Positions 1-11,166 of a DNA stretch of 19,602 bases are shown here, one piece after another. Each line of letters opens with the position of its first letter. Position 1 is the stretch's first letter. Both the position numbers and the translations under genes were made by a program. The DNA comes from JAWLGW01 sp964569055. Its GTDB lineage: Bacteria; Planctomycetota; J058. Under the pieces are notes generated by a model. That model had not been told where the DNA came from. It ran no database searches and saw nothing but the letters and a program-made list of their open reading frames with translations. Where the stretch lies: NCBI GenBank assembly GCA_964569055.1, contig CAZMSZ010000113.1:1-19602 (forward strand). Direction: 5' to 3'.

Positions 1-11
1 CGGCTGAGCGC

Positions 12-1100
12 CTACCCGCTGCCCTCGGCGACGGGCGCGGGGAGGACCCCGTTGCCGTTGGTCCCGTTCGCGCTGGGCGCGCCCTTCTTGCCCGCGTGGG
101 GGCCGAGGTCCTGGCCCGCGGCGATCAGGTGGCCGCGCTCCACGAACACGCCGATGCGGCGCACCTTCTCGTAGCGCTGCTCGAGCAGCGCGTCGAGCGA
201 GAGGTCGACGACCTCGTCCAGCGCGGCGCACACCGCGTCCGCCACCACGCGGCAGGTCTCGGCCACCGACTGGTGGGCGCCCCCGAGCGGCTCGGGGATG
301 ACCCGGTCCACGATCTTGAACCCGAGCAGGTCCTTGGCGGTCAGCTTGAGGATCGCGGCGGCCCGGTCGGCGTAGTCGGCCGACTTCCAGAGGATCGACG
401 AGCAGCCCTCCGGCGAGATCACCGAGTAGTAGGCGTTCTCGAGCATGAGCATCCGGTCGCCCACGCCGATCCCGAGCGCGCCGCCGCTGCCTCCCTCGCC
501 GATCACCACGCACACCACCGGGGTGCGGAGGCGAGACATCTCGAGGATGTTGCGGGCGATCGCGTGGGCCTGCCCGCGCCGCTCCGCCTCGACGCCGGGG
601 TAGGCGCCCGGCGTGTCGATCAGCGCCACGACCGGGATCTTGAACTTCTCGGCGAGGCGCATCTTCAGGAGGGCCTTGCGGTAGCCCTCGGGATGCGCGC
701 TGCCGAAGTTGCAGGCGATCCGCTCCTTGGTGTTCTTCCCCTTGCGGTGCCCGACCAACATCACCGAGCGGCCGCGCAGCCTGGCGAGCCCGGTGAAGAT
801 CGCCTGGTCGTCGCCGCCGGCTTGATCGCCGTGGAGCTCGATCGGCGCGTCGAACATGTTGGCGAGGTAATCGGTGAACACCGGGCGCGCCGGGTGACGC
901 GCGAGGGCGATCCGCTCCCAGGGGGTCAGGTTCTCGACGACCTCGCGCTGGAGCTCGCGGCAGCGCGTCTTGAGCTGGTCGATCTGGCCGCTCAGGTCGA
1001 TCTCGGTCGACTCGGCGAAGCTCTCGAGCTCCTCGATCTTGCGGCGCAGCTCGAAGATCGGCCCCTCGAACTTGAGCTCGGTGGAGATCGGGTCCGCCAC
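12..1100 (-). CDS. accA: Acetyl-CoA carboxylase carboxyltransferase, alpha subunit
   Basis: Alpha half of the carboxyltransferase that moves the carboxyl group from biotin carrier protein to acetyl-CoA to make malonyl-CoA, the first step of fatty acid synthesis; cytoplasmic and expected to pair with AccD, which is not in the window. The 362-residue product matches the family throughout: N-terminal helical region (LKFEGPIFELRRKIEELES), GHRKGKNTKER at about residues 117-127, IDTPGAYPG near 161-169, GEGGSGGALG at 201-210, then SVISPEGCSSILWK and EPLGGAH. The last 30 or so residues are a Gly/Asn/Ala/Pro-rich tail beyond the usual end. The longest frame starts at 1169, but I place the start at the GTG at 1100-1098: GGGAGG lies 6 nt upstream (1107-1112), and this start removes 23 residues that do not resemble the family. 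It stands alone, 218 bp after the kinase gene. Identity is near certain; the start is likely. Confidence 0.96.
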   Translation of the reverse strand: MADPISTELKFEGPIFELRRKIEELESFAESTEIDLSGQIDQLKTRCRELQREVVENLTPWERIALARHPARPVFTDYLANMFDAPIELHGDQAGGDDQAIFTGLARLRGRSVMLVGHRKGKNTKERIACNFGSAHPEGYRKALLKMRLAEKFKIPVVALIDTPGAYPGVEAERRGQAHAIARNILEMSRLRTPVVCVVIGEGGSGGALGIGVGDRMLMLENAYYSVISPEGCSSILWKSADYADRAAAILKLTAKDLLGFKIVDRVIPEPLGGAHQSVAETCRVVADAVCAALDEVVDLSLDALLEQRYEKVRRIGVFVERGHLIAAGQDLGPHAGKKGAPSANGTNGNGVLPAPVAEGSG

Positions 1101-1318
1101 GAACGCCCTCCCGCAATCCGCGACCGCAATGGGCCCCGCCGTCAGATCGCGTCTACGGGGCCGAGCCACTTCGACCTGACCGGCCGAGGCGCCGAGGTCC
1201 GACGGATCAGGAGGTGCCCCAATGCGGGGCGATCCTAACTCGAACCACCGTCACGGGCCAGATGAGACTGCAGGAATTCTGGCAGGGCTGGGGAGGATGA
1301 CGCAATGCGCTGTCGCGC
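1101..1318 (-). other. Intergenic region upstream of accA
   Basis: This gap separates the kinase stop from the accA start, both on the minus strand. A hairpin with arms GCCCC (1216-1220) and GGGGC (1226-1230) and a 5-nt loop lies in it; it has no following T tract, so it is only a weak terminator candidate. A poor promoter-like pair, TTGCGT, 18 nt, CAGAAT, can be read on the minus strand soon after the kinase stop and might serve accA. On the plus strand AGGAGG lies 7 nt before an ATG at 1222, but the resulting frame is an antisense shadow of the kinase. I see no other gene here. Confidence 0.35.
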
Positions 1319-4549
<3,231 letters not shown>

Positions 4550-4630
4550 GGGCGGGATCCTACCCGGATTCGCTCGTCACGTGTGGGGACTCGCGCTCGC
4601 CGAGGCCCCCGTCCTGGCCTCACCCTTCGT

Positions 4631-4726
4631 GCCCGTGCCCCTGCCCCTGCCCGTGCCGGTGCCCGTGCCGGTGCCCGTGCCCGTGCCCGTGCCCCTGCCC
4701 GTGCCCGTGCCCGTGCCCCTGCCCGT
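4631..4726. repeat. Tandem hexamer array, 16 units of GCCCNT type
   Basis: Sixteen consecutive 6-bp units fill this stretch: ten GCCCGT, four GCCCCT and two GCCGGT. There is no length variation. The array lies between murE and the kinase, both read from the minus strand, so the transcript would carry the G-rich complement (ACGGGC, AGGGGC, ACCGGC). Nine uninterrupted GGG tracts with 2-3-nt spacers occur over 4673-4726 and four more over 4631-4654, matching the simple G-quadruplex pattern. Translated frames through it are artificial PV/PL or RA/GA repeats with no ribosome binding site. Confidence 0.9.
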
Positions 4727-4803
4727 TCCCCGTTCCTACTTCGCGGCAAGCGGCCGAGCACGGGTCATGAACACGCGCACGAGGCCGTGGGGCCGCGAAC
4801 CGC

Positions 4804-6318
4804 TCAAGCCGAACGGCGCGTGATCGCGCAGCGGCGCAGCGCGGCGCGCGCCACGTCGCGGTCGTCGAAGGGGTGGGCGGCCCCGGCGATCACCTGGGTC
4901 TGCTCGTGGCCCTTGCCGGCGATCAGGACGAGGTCCTGGGGGCCGGCGGCGCGGATGGCGCGCTCGATCGCCTCGGCGCGGTCGACCGCCACCACGGCCT
5001 GGTCGCGGCGCGCGAGGCCGGCCGCGATTTCGGCGGCGATGGCGGCGGGGTCCTCGCTGCGCGGGTTGTCGCTGGTCACGTAGACCTGGTCGGCCCAGCG
5101 CTCGGCCGCGCGGGCCATGGGGGCGCGCTTGCCGCGGTCGCGATCGCCGCCGCAGCCGAACACGGTCAGCAGGCGGCCGCCTTGCCGGTCGACCAGCGGG
5201 CGGAGGGTGGCGCCCACCCGCTCGAGGGCGTCGGGGGTGTGGGCGTAGTCGACGAGGACCGCGGGCTGGAGCGCGCCGCCGGCGACCCGCTCCAGCCGGC
5301 CGGGAACCGGCGGAGCGGCCTCGAGCCCCGCGGCGACCTCGGCGGGCGACAGCCCGAGGGCGTGCGCCACGCTCGCGGCGGCGAGCGCGTTCTCGACGTT
5401 GAAGGCGCCGACCAGGGGGAGGACGACCTCGCGGCGAACTCCCCCCAGGGAGAGCTCCACGCAGGTGCCGCGCAGGGTGGCCTCGCGCACCCGCGCCCAC
5501 ACGTCGGGCGGCGTCGCGCCGGTCGCGTGACCCTCGTGCGGCTCGAAGCAGGCGTAGCGCGTGACCCGGGCCGCCGTGCGCGCCGCGAGCCGGGCCGAGA
5601 GCGGGTCGCGGGCGTTGAGCGCGCAGGCGGCGTCGGGGGCGAGCTCCTCGAACAGCCGCGCCTTGGCCGCGGCGTAGGCCGCGAGCGTGCCGTGGTAGTC
5701 GAGGTGATCGCGGGTCAGGTTGGTGAAGGCGGCCGCCCCGAAGCGGACCCCCGCCACCCGACGCTGGTCGAGGGCGTGCGACGAGACCTCGAGCGCGAGG
5801 TGGCGGTGCCCGGCGGCGCGGGTCTGGGCCAGCGCGGCGTGGAGGTCGAGCGCGTCGGGGGTCGTCATGGTGGCCGGCGTGGTCACGCCGGCGATGCGGT
5901 TCACCACGGTGCCCAGCAGCGAGCACGGCCGCCCCGCGGCCTCGAGCAGCGCCGCGATCAGGAACGCGGTCGTGGTCTTGCCGTTGGTGCCGGTCACCCC
6001 GACCGCGGCGACCTCGCGCGACGGCTCGCCCCACAAGCGGTCCGCGAGCAGGCCCAGGGCGCGCGCGGCGTCGGGGGTGCGCAGCACGGGGACGTCGACC
6101 CCGGGGAGGTCCCGCTCGGCCACGACCGCCAGCGCGCCGCGGCGCACGGCCTCGGCGGCGTATTGCCCCCCGTCGCTGTGGACGCCGGGGATCGCCACGA
6201 ACACCTCGCCGGGCCGGACCCGGCGCGAGTCGCGCGCCAGCCCGCGCACGACCTGCGCGCCGACCGCCGCGGGGGGCGGTGCGACGACGATCCCAGCGAC
6301 GAGCTCGGCCAGACGCAT
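4804..6318 (-). CDS. murE: UDP-N-acetylmuramoyl-L-alanyl-D-glutamate--2,6-diaminopimelate ligase
   Basis: Cytoplasmic Mur ligase that adds the third amino acid to the peptidoglycan stem peptide with ATP. The 504-residue product has the full Mur ligase plan: N-terminal UDP-binding domain (DSRRVRPGEVFVAIPG at about 30-45), ATP-binding loop GVTGTNGKTTT (107-117, K114), LEVSSHALDQ (176-185), a lysine near 219 in AAKARLF that corresponds to the carbamylated lysine, LVDYAHTPD (355-363), and IAGKGHE (466-472). DNPR at 417-420 is the motif that marks meso-diaminopimelate specificity, as opposed to lysine. The longest frame starts at a TTG at 6345, but ATG 6318-6316 has GGGGAGG 5 nt upstream (6324-6330) and gives the usual MurE beginning (MRLAELV). 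It lies 49 bp after the Cys-repeat peptide gene on the same strand and is not accompanied by murF, mraY or other dcw genes. Confidence 0.96.
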   Translation of the reverse strand: MRLAELVAGIVVAPPPAAVGAQVVRGLARDSRRVRPGEVFVAIPGVHSDGGQYAAEAVRRGALAVVAERDLPGVDVPVLRTPDAARALGLLADRLWGEPSREVAAVGVTGTNGKTTTAFLIAALLEAAGRPCSLLGTVVNRIAGVTTPATMTTPDALDLHAALAQTRAAGHRHLALEVSSHALDQRRVAGVRFGAAAFTNLTRDHLDYHGTLAAYAAAKARLFEELAPDAACALNARDPLSARLAARTAARVTRYACFEPHEGHATGATPPDVWARVREATLRGTCVELSLGGVRREVVLPLVGAFNVENALAAASVAHALGLSPAEVAAGLEAAPPVPGRLERVAGGALQPAVLVDYAHTPDALERVGATLRPLVDRQGGRLLTVFGCGGDRDRGKRAPMARAAERWADQVYVTSDNPRSEDPAAIAAEIAAGLARRDQAVVAVDRAEAIERAIRAAGPQDLVLIAGKGHEQTQVIAGAAHPFDDRDVARAALRRCAITRRSA

Positions 6319-6367
6319 CGCGTCCTCCCCGAGCTTCATCGGCAATCGGCGAGGCGCGCTGAACGCC

Positions 6368-6625
6368 TCAGCGGTTGCTCGGGTTGCAGTTGCGGATCGG
6401 GTTGCAGCCCGGGCCCGGGTTGCACTGGCCGGCGGGCGGGCAGCCCTGGGGCGGGTTGCACGAGCCGGGGCTGCAGCTCAGCGCGTAGGCCGGGCTGCTG
6501 AGGGCCAGCGAGGCCAGGATCGCGGGTGGGGTGTAGAGGCCGATGCGCAACAGCCGCCTGCGCGCGCGGAGCGTCGCCTCGTCGTCGGGCGCTGCCTGGG
6601 GCGGGTCGGCGGGGTCGCTGCTCAT
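6368..6625 (-). CDS. Small exported peptide with six Cys-x-Pro repeats
   Basis: An 85-residue protein I cannot assign to a named family. Residues 1-20 are acidic and polar; RRRLLR at 22-27 precedes a hydrophobic stretch to about 44 and a likely cleavage site after AYA (46-48), so it has an export signal, perhaps Tat-like because of the paired arginines. The mature part is only about 37 residues. Cysteines fall at 51, 56, 62, 68, 74 and 80, a 5-6-6-6-6 spacing, each followed by Ser, Asn or Pro and then Pro, with Gly, Gln, Asn and Arg between. ATG at 6625-6623 overlaps the TGA of the HEAT gene (ATGA), and AGGAG lies 8 nt upstream (6634-6638), which supports translational coupling. Possible roles are a disulfide-linked wall or surface peptide, a metal-binding peptide, or a modified-peptide precursor; no modifying enzyme is visible nearby. 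The gene is well supported, its function is not. Confidence 0.8.
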   Translation of the reverse strand: MSSDPADPPQAAPDDEATLRARRRLLRIGLYTPPAILASLALSSPAYALSCSPGSCNPPQGCPPAGQCNPGPGCNPIRNCNPSNR

Positions 6626-7656
6626 CTCGCGCTCTCCTGCCGCGCCTGGGCGCCCCCACGGGAGCGAGCCAGCGCGGCGATCAGTTGGTGCGCCTTGGCG
6701 CGCAGGTCGGGGTCTCGCTCCGCCTCGGCCGCGCGGCGGAGCGCGTCGGCGGCGCTCGGGCCCGGCAGACGGGCCAGCGCGCTCAGGGCCGCGGAGCGGG
6801 TGGGGCGGTCGGGCGCGGTGCGCGCCAGCTCCTCCAGCCACGGCCTGGCCGCCTCGCCGCCCGTGGCCGCGTAGGCCAGGAGGGCGGGCCCGCGGAGCGG
6901 CGCCGGCAAGCCCTCGTCGAGCAGGCGCCGCAGCGGCTCGGCGTCGCGAGGATCGGCGCGCCGGTTCACGAGCTGGAGCGCGAACGCTCGCTCGAGCGGG
7001 TCGGACCCGGCGCGCGCCGCCCGCAGGAGCGCGTCCTCCTCGCCCACGCGGACCTCGCGCCGCGCGATCTCCGTCAGGACGGCGCGCCGCGCGAAGCCGC
7101 GCGCGGCGCGCTCGAGCGCGAGCGCGAACGGGCGCGGGTCCTGCTCGTCGGGCGGGAGCGCCTGCAGCGCGGCCAGGCGCAGGGCGGGGTCGGGATGGGC
7201 GGCCAGGAGCTCGAGCAGCGCCGCGCGGGCGGGCGCACCCTCCGCGCGCGCGAGCGCGAGGGCCGCGAGGCGGCCGCCCGCGCCGTCGGCGGCCGCCGCG
7301 ATCGCCGCCGCGGCCGCGGGCGCCTCGGCTTCGCGGCGGAGCGCCTCGATCACCGCGGCGCGCGCCTTGGGGTCGGCGAGCACTCGGCCGTCGTCCAGCG
7401 CGCCCAGCAGGCTCGCCAGCGGCGCGGCGGCCCAGCGCGCGTCGAGGGGCTCGCTCGCGGCGGGCGAGGGCGGCGCCGCCCGGGCCGCGGCCGGGCCCGC
7501 CAGCGCGCTGGCGGGTGCGGCCTCGCGCGGCGGCGTGGCGGCCGGGCGCTCGACGCGCCGGTCGCTCGGGCGCTCGCGGCTCGCCGAGGGCGCGACCACT
7601 GCCGCCAGCGTCAGCAGCGCGAGCAGCGTGAGCACGACCGCGGCGCCGGCCCGCAC
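6622..7656 (-). CDS. Exported or membrane-anchored HEAT-repeat-like protein
   Basis: A 344-residue protein starting with a hydrophobic segment (about residues 3-22) that is a signal peptide or membrane anchor. A low-complexity Pro/Arg/Ala region follows (about 23-65). The remainder is a run of Leu/Ala/Arg/Glu helices with the rhythm of HEAT/PBS-lyase repeats, for example LEELARTAPDRPTRSAALSAL and ADALRRAAEAERDPDLRAKA. Such repeats form solenoid scaffolds that bind other proteins; no catalytic motif is seen. The start is GTG 7656-7654, placed immediately after the lipoprotein TGA (7659-7657), with AAGGTGG (7662-7668) 5 nt upstream inside the preceding gene. Its own stop overlaps the start of the Cys-repeat peptide. 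The tight spacing argues that the three proteins are made together. The HEAT assignment comes from sequence pattern only. Confidence 0.78.
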   Translation of the reverse strand: MRAGAAVVLTLLALLTLAAVVAPSASRERPSDRRVERPAATPPREAAPASALAGPAAARAAPPSPAASEPLDARWAAAPLASLLGALDDGRVLADPKARAAVIEALRREAEAPAAAAAIAAAADGAGGRLAALALARAEGAPARAALLELLAAHPDPALRLAALQALPPDEQDPRPFALALERAARGFARRAVLTEIARREVRVGEEDALLRAARAGSDPLERAFALQLVNRRADPRDAEPLRRLLDEGLPAPLRGPALLAYAATGGEAARPWLEELARTAPDRPTRSAALSALARLPGPSAADALRRAAEAERDPDLRAKAHQLIAALARSRGGAQARQESAR

Positions 7657-10600
7657 TCAGTCCACCTTGACGACGCGGTCCGCGCCGCCGATCAGCGCCG
7701 CGCCGTCGCGGCCGATCGCGATGTCCCAGGGGAACATGGCCGGGTCGAGGAACAGGCGCCGTCGCACCTCGAGCGTGCGAGTGTCGATCACCGTCAGCTC
7801 GCCGTCGGAGCTGCAGCACACCCACGCCTCGCGCCCGTCAGGGGTGAGCGCGATCCCGAACGGGTTGAGCCCGGTGGCGATCGTGGCCACCACCGCGCGG
7901 GTGGCGAGGTCCACCACGCGCACCTCGTGCGTGAGGTAGTGCGTGACGAACGCGCGCCCGTCGCAGACCACGAGCCGCTCCAGCCCCTCCTCGTGAGGGC
8001 CGCCCGCCGCGAGCTGATCGATCACCGCCGGGATCGCGGGGTCGATCCGGCTGAGGAGCCCGCCCCACCAGTGCGAGAACACGACGTCGCCGTCAGCCGT
8101 CCGCGCGCCGAACTGCGGCATGGCGTCGGGTCCGAGCCCCAGGTCCCAGGCCGCGCCGCCTGCGAGGTCGAACACGCGCACCGACGCGCCGAAGACGCTC
8201 GCCACGAGCGCCCGCTGGTCGCCGGCGGCGAGCGCCACCCCGTAGGGGAACGGGCCGGTGACCCGCTCGCTCAGCACCGTGCCGGCCTCGAGGTCGAGCT
8301 CGGCCAACAGGTCGGTGGCGGAGTCGCTCACGAACAGGCGCCCGCGGGTCCGGGCCGGCGCGCAGGCCTGCGGAGCGATCCCATACGGCACCTCGCGCAG
8401 CGCCACCCCGCGCTCGGCGTCGAGGACCACCACCCGCGGGGCGGCGCCCGCCAGCACCGCGTAGGCGCGGTCGGTCGCCTCGCCGTCGCTCGCCACCGCC
8501 AGCACGAACCCCGCCACGGGGGTCGGAGGCAGGACCTCGCCGTCGGGCCGGTCCTCGAGGATCTGCAGCGGGAACGGCGAGACGGCCGCGCCCGCCGCGG
8601 TGCTGACCTCGACGGGGCCGCTCTCGGCCCCCGCGGGGATCCGCACGGTCAAGCGCGTGGGCGAGGCGGTGAGGACCTCCCCCTGCGCGCCGCCCGCGAA
8701 GGTGACCGTGGCGTCTCCGACCGCGAGGCCGAACCCGGCGCCGACGATCGTGACCACGCCGTTCACGCGCGCCGCGCGGGGCACGAGGTCGGTGATCGTC
8801 GGGGCCGGCGAGACCAGCACCCGCACCACGACCTCGCCCGAGAGGTCGCCGCGGACCTCGACCTCGAGCTCGGACACGACGGCGCTGCTCGGGTTGGGGG
8901 CGCGCCGGAGCTCGAGCGTGAACTGTTCGCGCGCGCCGGGGGCGATCTCCTGGGAGCGGCCGCGCGTCTCGAAGCGATAGGTGCGGCCGCCCCAGCCGCT
9001 CGACAGCCGCGTGCGCCAGCCGCTGGTGTCGGCCTGGAACGGGTCGGAGGCGGGCTGCCAGTCGGCCTCGTCGCGGATCCGCACCTCGTCGATCCGTCCG
9101 CGGGTCGCGCCGTTGGCGACGGTGAACGTGAGCCGCACGTCGGCGGCGCCGGCCGGGACCAAGGTGGGGACGACCGAGGCGCCGACTCGCACCAGGCGCG
9201 CGGTGGCCTGCGCGTCGGCGCTCCGGCGAGCGGGCGCCACGGCGGCGGCCGTGAAGGTGGCCTCGGATCCGACCGGCCCGTCGACGCGATAGGTCCAGCG
9301 GAACAGCGCGGCCGCTCCGTCGACGATGTCGGCCGAGGGCGGGACGGGGCCCGAGAGGAGCGTGACCTGCCCGTCGACCGTCGGCGCGGTGGGCGCGACG
9401 CCGGCGAGGTTCTCGCCCGTGTAGTTCGCGACCAGGAGCGAGAGCGTCACCTCGCCGCCCGGGATCACCTCCTCCGGCTCCACGGCGGCCGTGGCGACGA
9501 AGTCGCTCACGCGGGCCGGGCCGGCCATGACGAGCGGGGTCGAGCCGAGCGTGCTGCGCGCCTGGAGCCGGGCGATCGTCTCCCCCCGCGCGTCGGCCCG
9601 CAGGGTCCAGCTGAACGTCTGCGTGGCGCCGTAGCCGACGGTGGCCTCGGCCGGGGTGGGCCCCGCCAGCACGGTCCACCCGGCGCTCCCCTCCAGGGCG
9701 GGCGCCGCCGGCGTGACCTCCCACGCCCCGAGGAACGCGGCGGCGTTCGTCACGCTCAGCGTGAGGGTCGTCGTGCCGCCCACCGCGACGGTCGCCGGCT
9801 CGAAGCGGGCGGTGGCGGCGAGGGCGTGGCGCGTCCAGCCGGGGAGCCCGGCCCAGGGGCCGCCCTGGAGCGGCGCCACGTCGGCGTCGCGGAGCTGGTC
9901 CGCGACGTCCCGCCCGAGCCAGTCGCGGGGAGCCTCGACCTCGAGCGAGAACGAGCCGCGCCCGCCCGGCGCGACCGCGGCGCCGCTCCCGGCGCGCAGC
10001 TCGATCGTGGCGTCGTCGAGGTCGTCGACCGTCCAGCCCGGCGGCTGCGCGAGCGCGCGCAGGATCCGGTAGCCGCTCGGCAGGTCCAGGTCGAGGCGCG
10101 CGATCGGGCTCGAGGAGGTCGCGGCGTTGGTGAGCTCGAACGTGAGGACGCCCGCGGCGCCCTGGACCACCCGCGCGTCCACGACCTCGACCTTCCAGCC
10201 CCCGCCGGGCGGCTCGTTCCCGGCCGCGACGGGCGCCGTGGTGACGAGCGGGCTGGTCGCCGCGCCGTTCCCGGCGACGAGGCTCGCGGTCGAGCTCCCG
10301 CGGCCCTCGGCGCGCAGCGTCCAGGTGAACGTGGCGCGCGCGTCGCGCGCGAGGTCGACCGAGGCGGGCGTGGGCCCGCTCACGACCGCCCAGCTCGCGT
10401 CGCCCTCGAGGGCCGCGAGGAGGGGCGCGACCTCGTCGATCGTGCGCCGGGTGCGGTTGGTGACCGAGAGGGTGAGGGTCGTCGTCTGCCCGACGTCGAG
10501 GAGCTCGGGCGAGAACGTCGCCTCGGCGCGGAGCGCGCGCCGGGTCCACTCGGGCGCGGGGTTCCAGGGCCCGCCCCGCATGGGGTCGGCGTCGACCGCC

Positions 10601-11151
10601 GCGAACCGATCGAGCACGTCCCGGCCGCTCGAGCTGCGGGGCGGCTCGACCTCGAGCACGAACGTGCCCTCCTGGCCCGGGTCGATGGCGTCCGAGCGAC
10701 GGCGGGCCCGCAGCTCGATCCGCTCGTCGTCCACCTCGCGGACCTCCCACCCGGGCGGGAGGGAGATCGCGCCGTCGCGCACCTCGTAGCCGCTGGGGAA
10801 GCGCAGCGCGAGGTCCTCGATCCGAGTCGAGGAGGTGGAGGCGTTGGTGACGCGGAGCGTGATCGGGCCCTCGTCGCCCTGGACGAGGGCGGCCTCGAGC
10901 ACCTCGAGGGCCCAGCCACCCTGGGGGGGCTCGGGCGGCAGGGGGGCCAGGACCGGCGCCGCGACGAGCTCGCTCGGCTCGACGAGCGCGAAGGAGGCGT
11001 CCGCCGCGGTGGGGACCGCCGTCGGCGCCGACGCGCTCGGGGCTCCCGGCGCGCTCCCAGCGGGCGCCTCGGCGCACCCCACGCCGGCGACGCCGCTCAG
11101 CGCCAGGAACAGGAAGGCGGCGCTCGCGGCGCCGGCGTCGGGACGGTGCAT
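7657..11151 (-). CDS. Large beta-rich lipoprotein with tandem units, IPT/TIG domain and C-terminal YVTN-like beta-propeller
   Basis: An envelope protein of 1164 residues. It begins with a signal sequence ending at GVGC (Cys 26), a somewhat imperfect lipobox, so lipid anchoring is probable. A Ser/Ala/Pro-rich linker leads to two tandem units of about 239 residues, each opening with PP(Q/G)GGW and containing VTNASTSS- or LTNAATSS-like and (F/L)PSGY segments. The second half of the unit (TTTLTLSVTN to FTWTLRA) recurs a third time in looser form at about 555-640. An IPT/TIG-like domain (ITDLVPRAARVNGVVTIVGA) lies near 785-860, and residues of about 880-1164 form blades with VVDLATRAVVATI and TPDGREAWVCCSSDGELTVID, typical of YVTN/NHL-type propellers. 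I chose ATG 11151-11149 (GGAGAGG just upstream) over the GTG at 11175 because the latter overlaps the -10 box of a strong promoter. It heads a three-gene cassette and probably acts at the cell surface in binding or adhesion. Confidence 0.85.
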   Translation of the reverse strand: MHRPDAGAASAAFLFLALSGVAGVGCAEAPAGSAPGAPSASAPTAVPTAADASFALVEPSELVAAPVLAPLPPEPPQGGWALEVLEAALVQGDEGPITLRVTNASTSSTRIEDLALRFPSGYEVRDGAISLPPGWEVREVDDERIELRARRRSDAIDPGQEGTFVLEVEPPRSSSGRDVLDRFAAVDADPMRGGPWNPAPEWTRRALRAEATFSPELLDVGQTTTLTLSVTNRTRRTIDEVAPLLAALEGDASWAVVSGPTPASVDLARDARATFTWTLRAEGRGSSTASLVAGNGAATSPLVTTAPVAAGNEPPGGGWKVEVVDARVVQGAAGVLTFELTNAATSSSPIARLDLDLPSGYRILRALAQPPGWTVDDLDDATIELRAGSGAAVAPGGRGSFSLEVEAPRDWLGRDVADQLRDADVAPLQGGPWAGLPGWTRHALAATARFEPATVAVGGTTTLTLSVTNAAAFLGAWEVTPAAPALEGSAGWTVLAGPTPAEATVGYGATQTFSWTLRADARGETIARLQARSTLGSTPLVMAGPARVSDFVATAAVEPEEVIPGGEVTLSLLVANYTGENLAGVAPTAPTVDGQVTLLSGPVPPSADIVDGAAALFRWTYRVDGPVGSEATFTAAAVAPARRSADAQATARLVRVGASVVPTLVPAGAADVRLTFTVANGATRGRIDEVRIRDEADWQPASDPFQADTSGWRTRLSSGWGGRTYRFETRGRSQEIAPGAREQFTLELRRAPNPSSAVVSELEVEVRGDLSGEVVVRVLVSPAPTITDLVPRAARVNGVVTIVGAGFGLAVGDATVTFAGGAQGEVLTASPTRLTVRIPAGAESGPVEVSTAAGAAVSPFPLQILEDRPDGEVLPPTPVAGFVLAVASDGEATDRAYAVLAGAAPRVVVLDAERGVALREVPYGIAPQACAPARTRGRLFVSDSATDLLAELDLEAGTVLSERVTGPFPYGVALAAGDQRALVASVFGASVRVFDLAGGAAWDLGLGPDAMPQFGARTADGDVVFSHWWGGLLSRIDPAIPAVIDQLAAGGPHEEGLERLVVCDGRAFVTHYLTHEVRVVDLATRAVVATIATGLNPFGIALTPDGREAWVCCSSDGELTVIDTRTLEVRRRLFLDPAMFPWDIAIGRDGAALIGGADRVVKVD
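9496..10212 (-). repeat. Second copy of the ~239-residue tandem unit in the lipoprotein
   Basis: It begins at PPGGGW and repeats the landmarks of the first copy: LPSGY, PPGWTV, IELRA, GRDVADQL, GGPWA, GWTRHAL, TTTLTLSVTN and FSWTLRADARG. The same length and motif order show a head-to-tail duplication of a two-domain block. Confidence 0.8.
10213..10929 (-). repeat. First copy of the ~239-residue tandem unit in the lipoprotein
   Basis: This coding segment begins at a PPQGGW motif and includes FPSGY, PPGWEV, an IELRA segment, GRDVLDRF, GGPWN, EWTRRAL, TTTLTLSVTN and FTWTLRAEGRG. All of these recur in the same order in the adjacent segment. It is an old internal duplication, clear in protein but diverged. 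Confidence 0.8.
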
Positions 11152-11166
11152 TGCCTCTCCAAAGAG

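Noticed and set aside
4625..4735. Hexamer array considered as a CRISPR array
   Set aside because: Units are 6 bp with no spacers between them and no cas genes are present.
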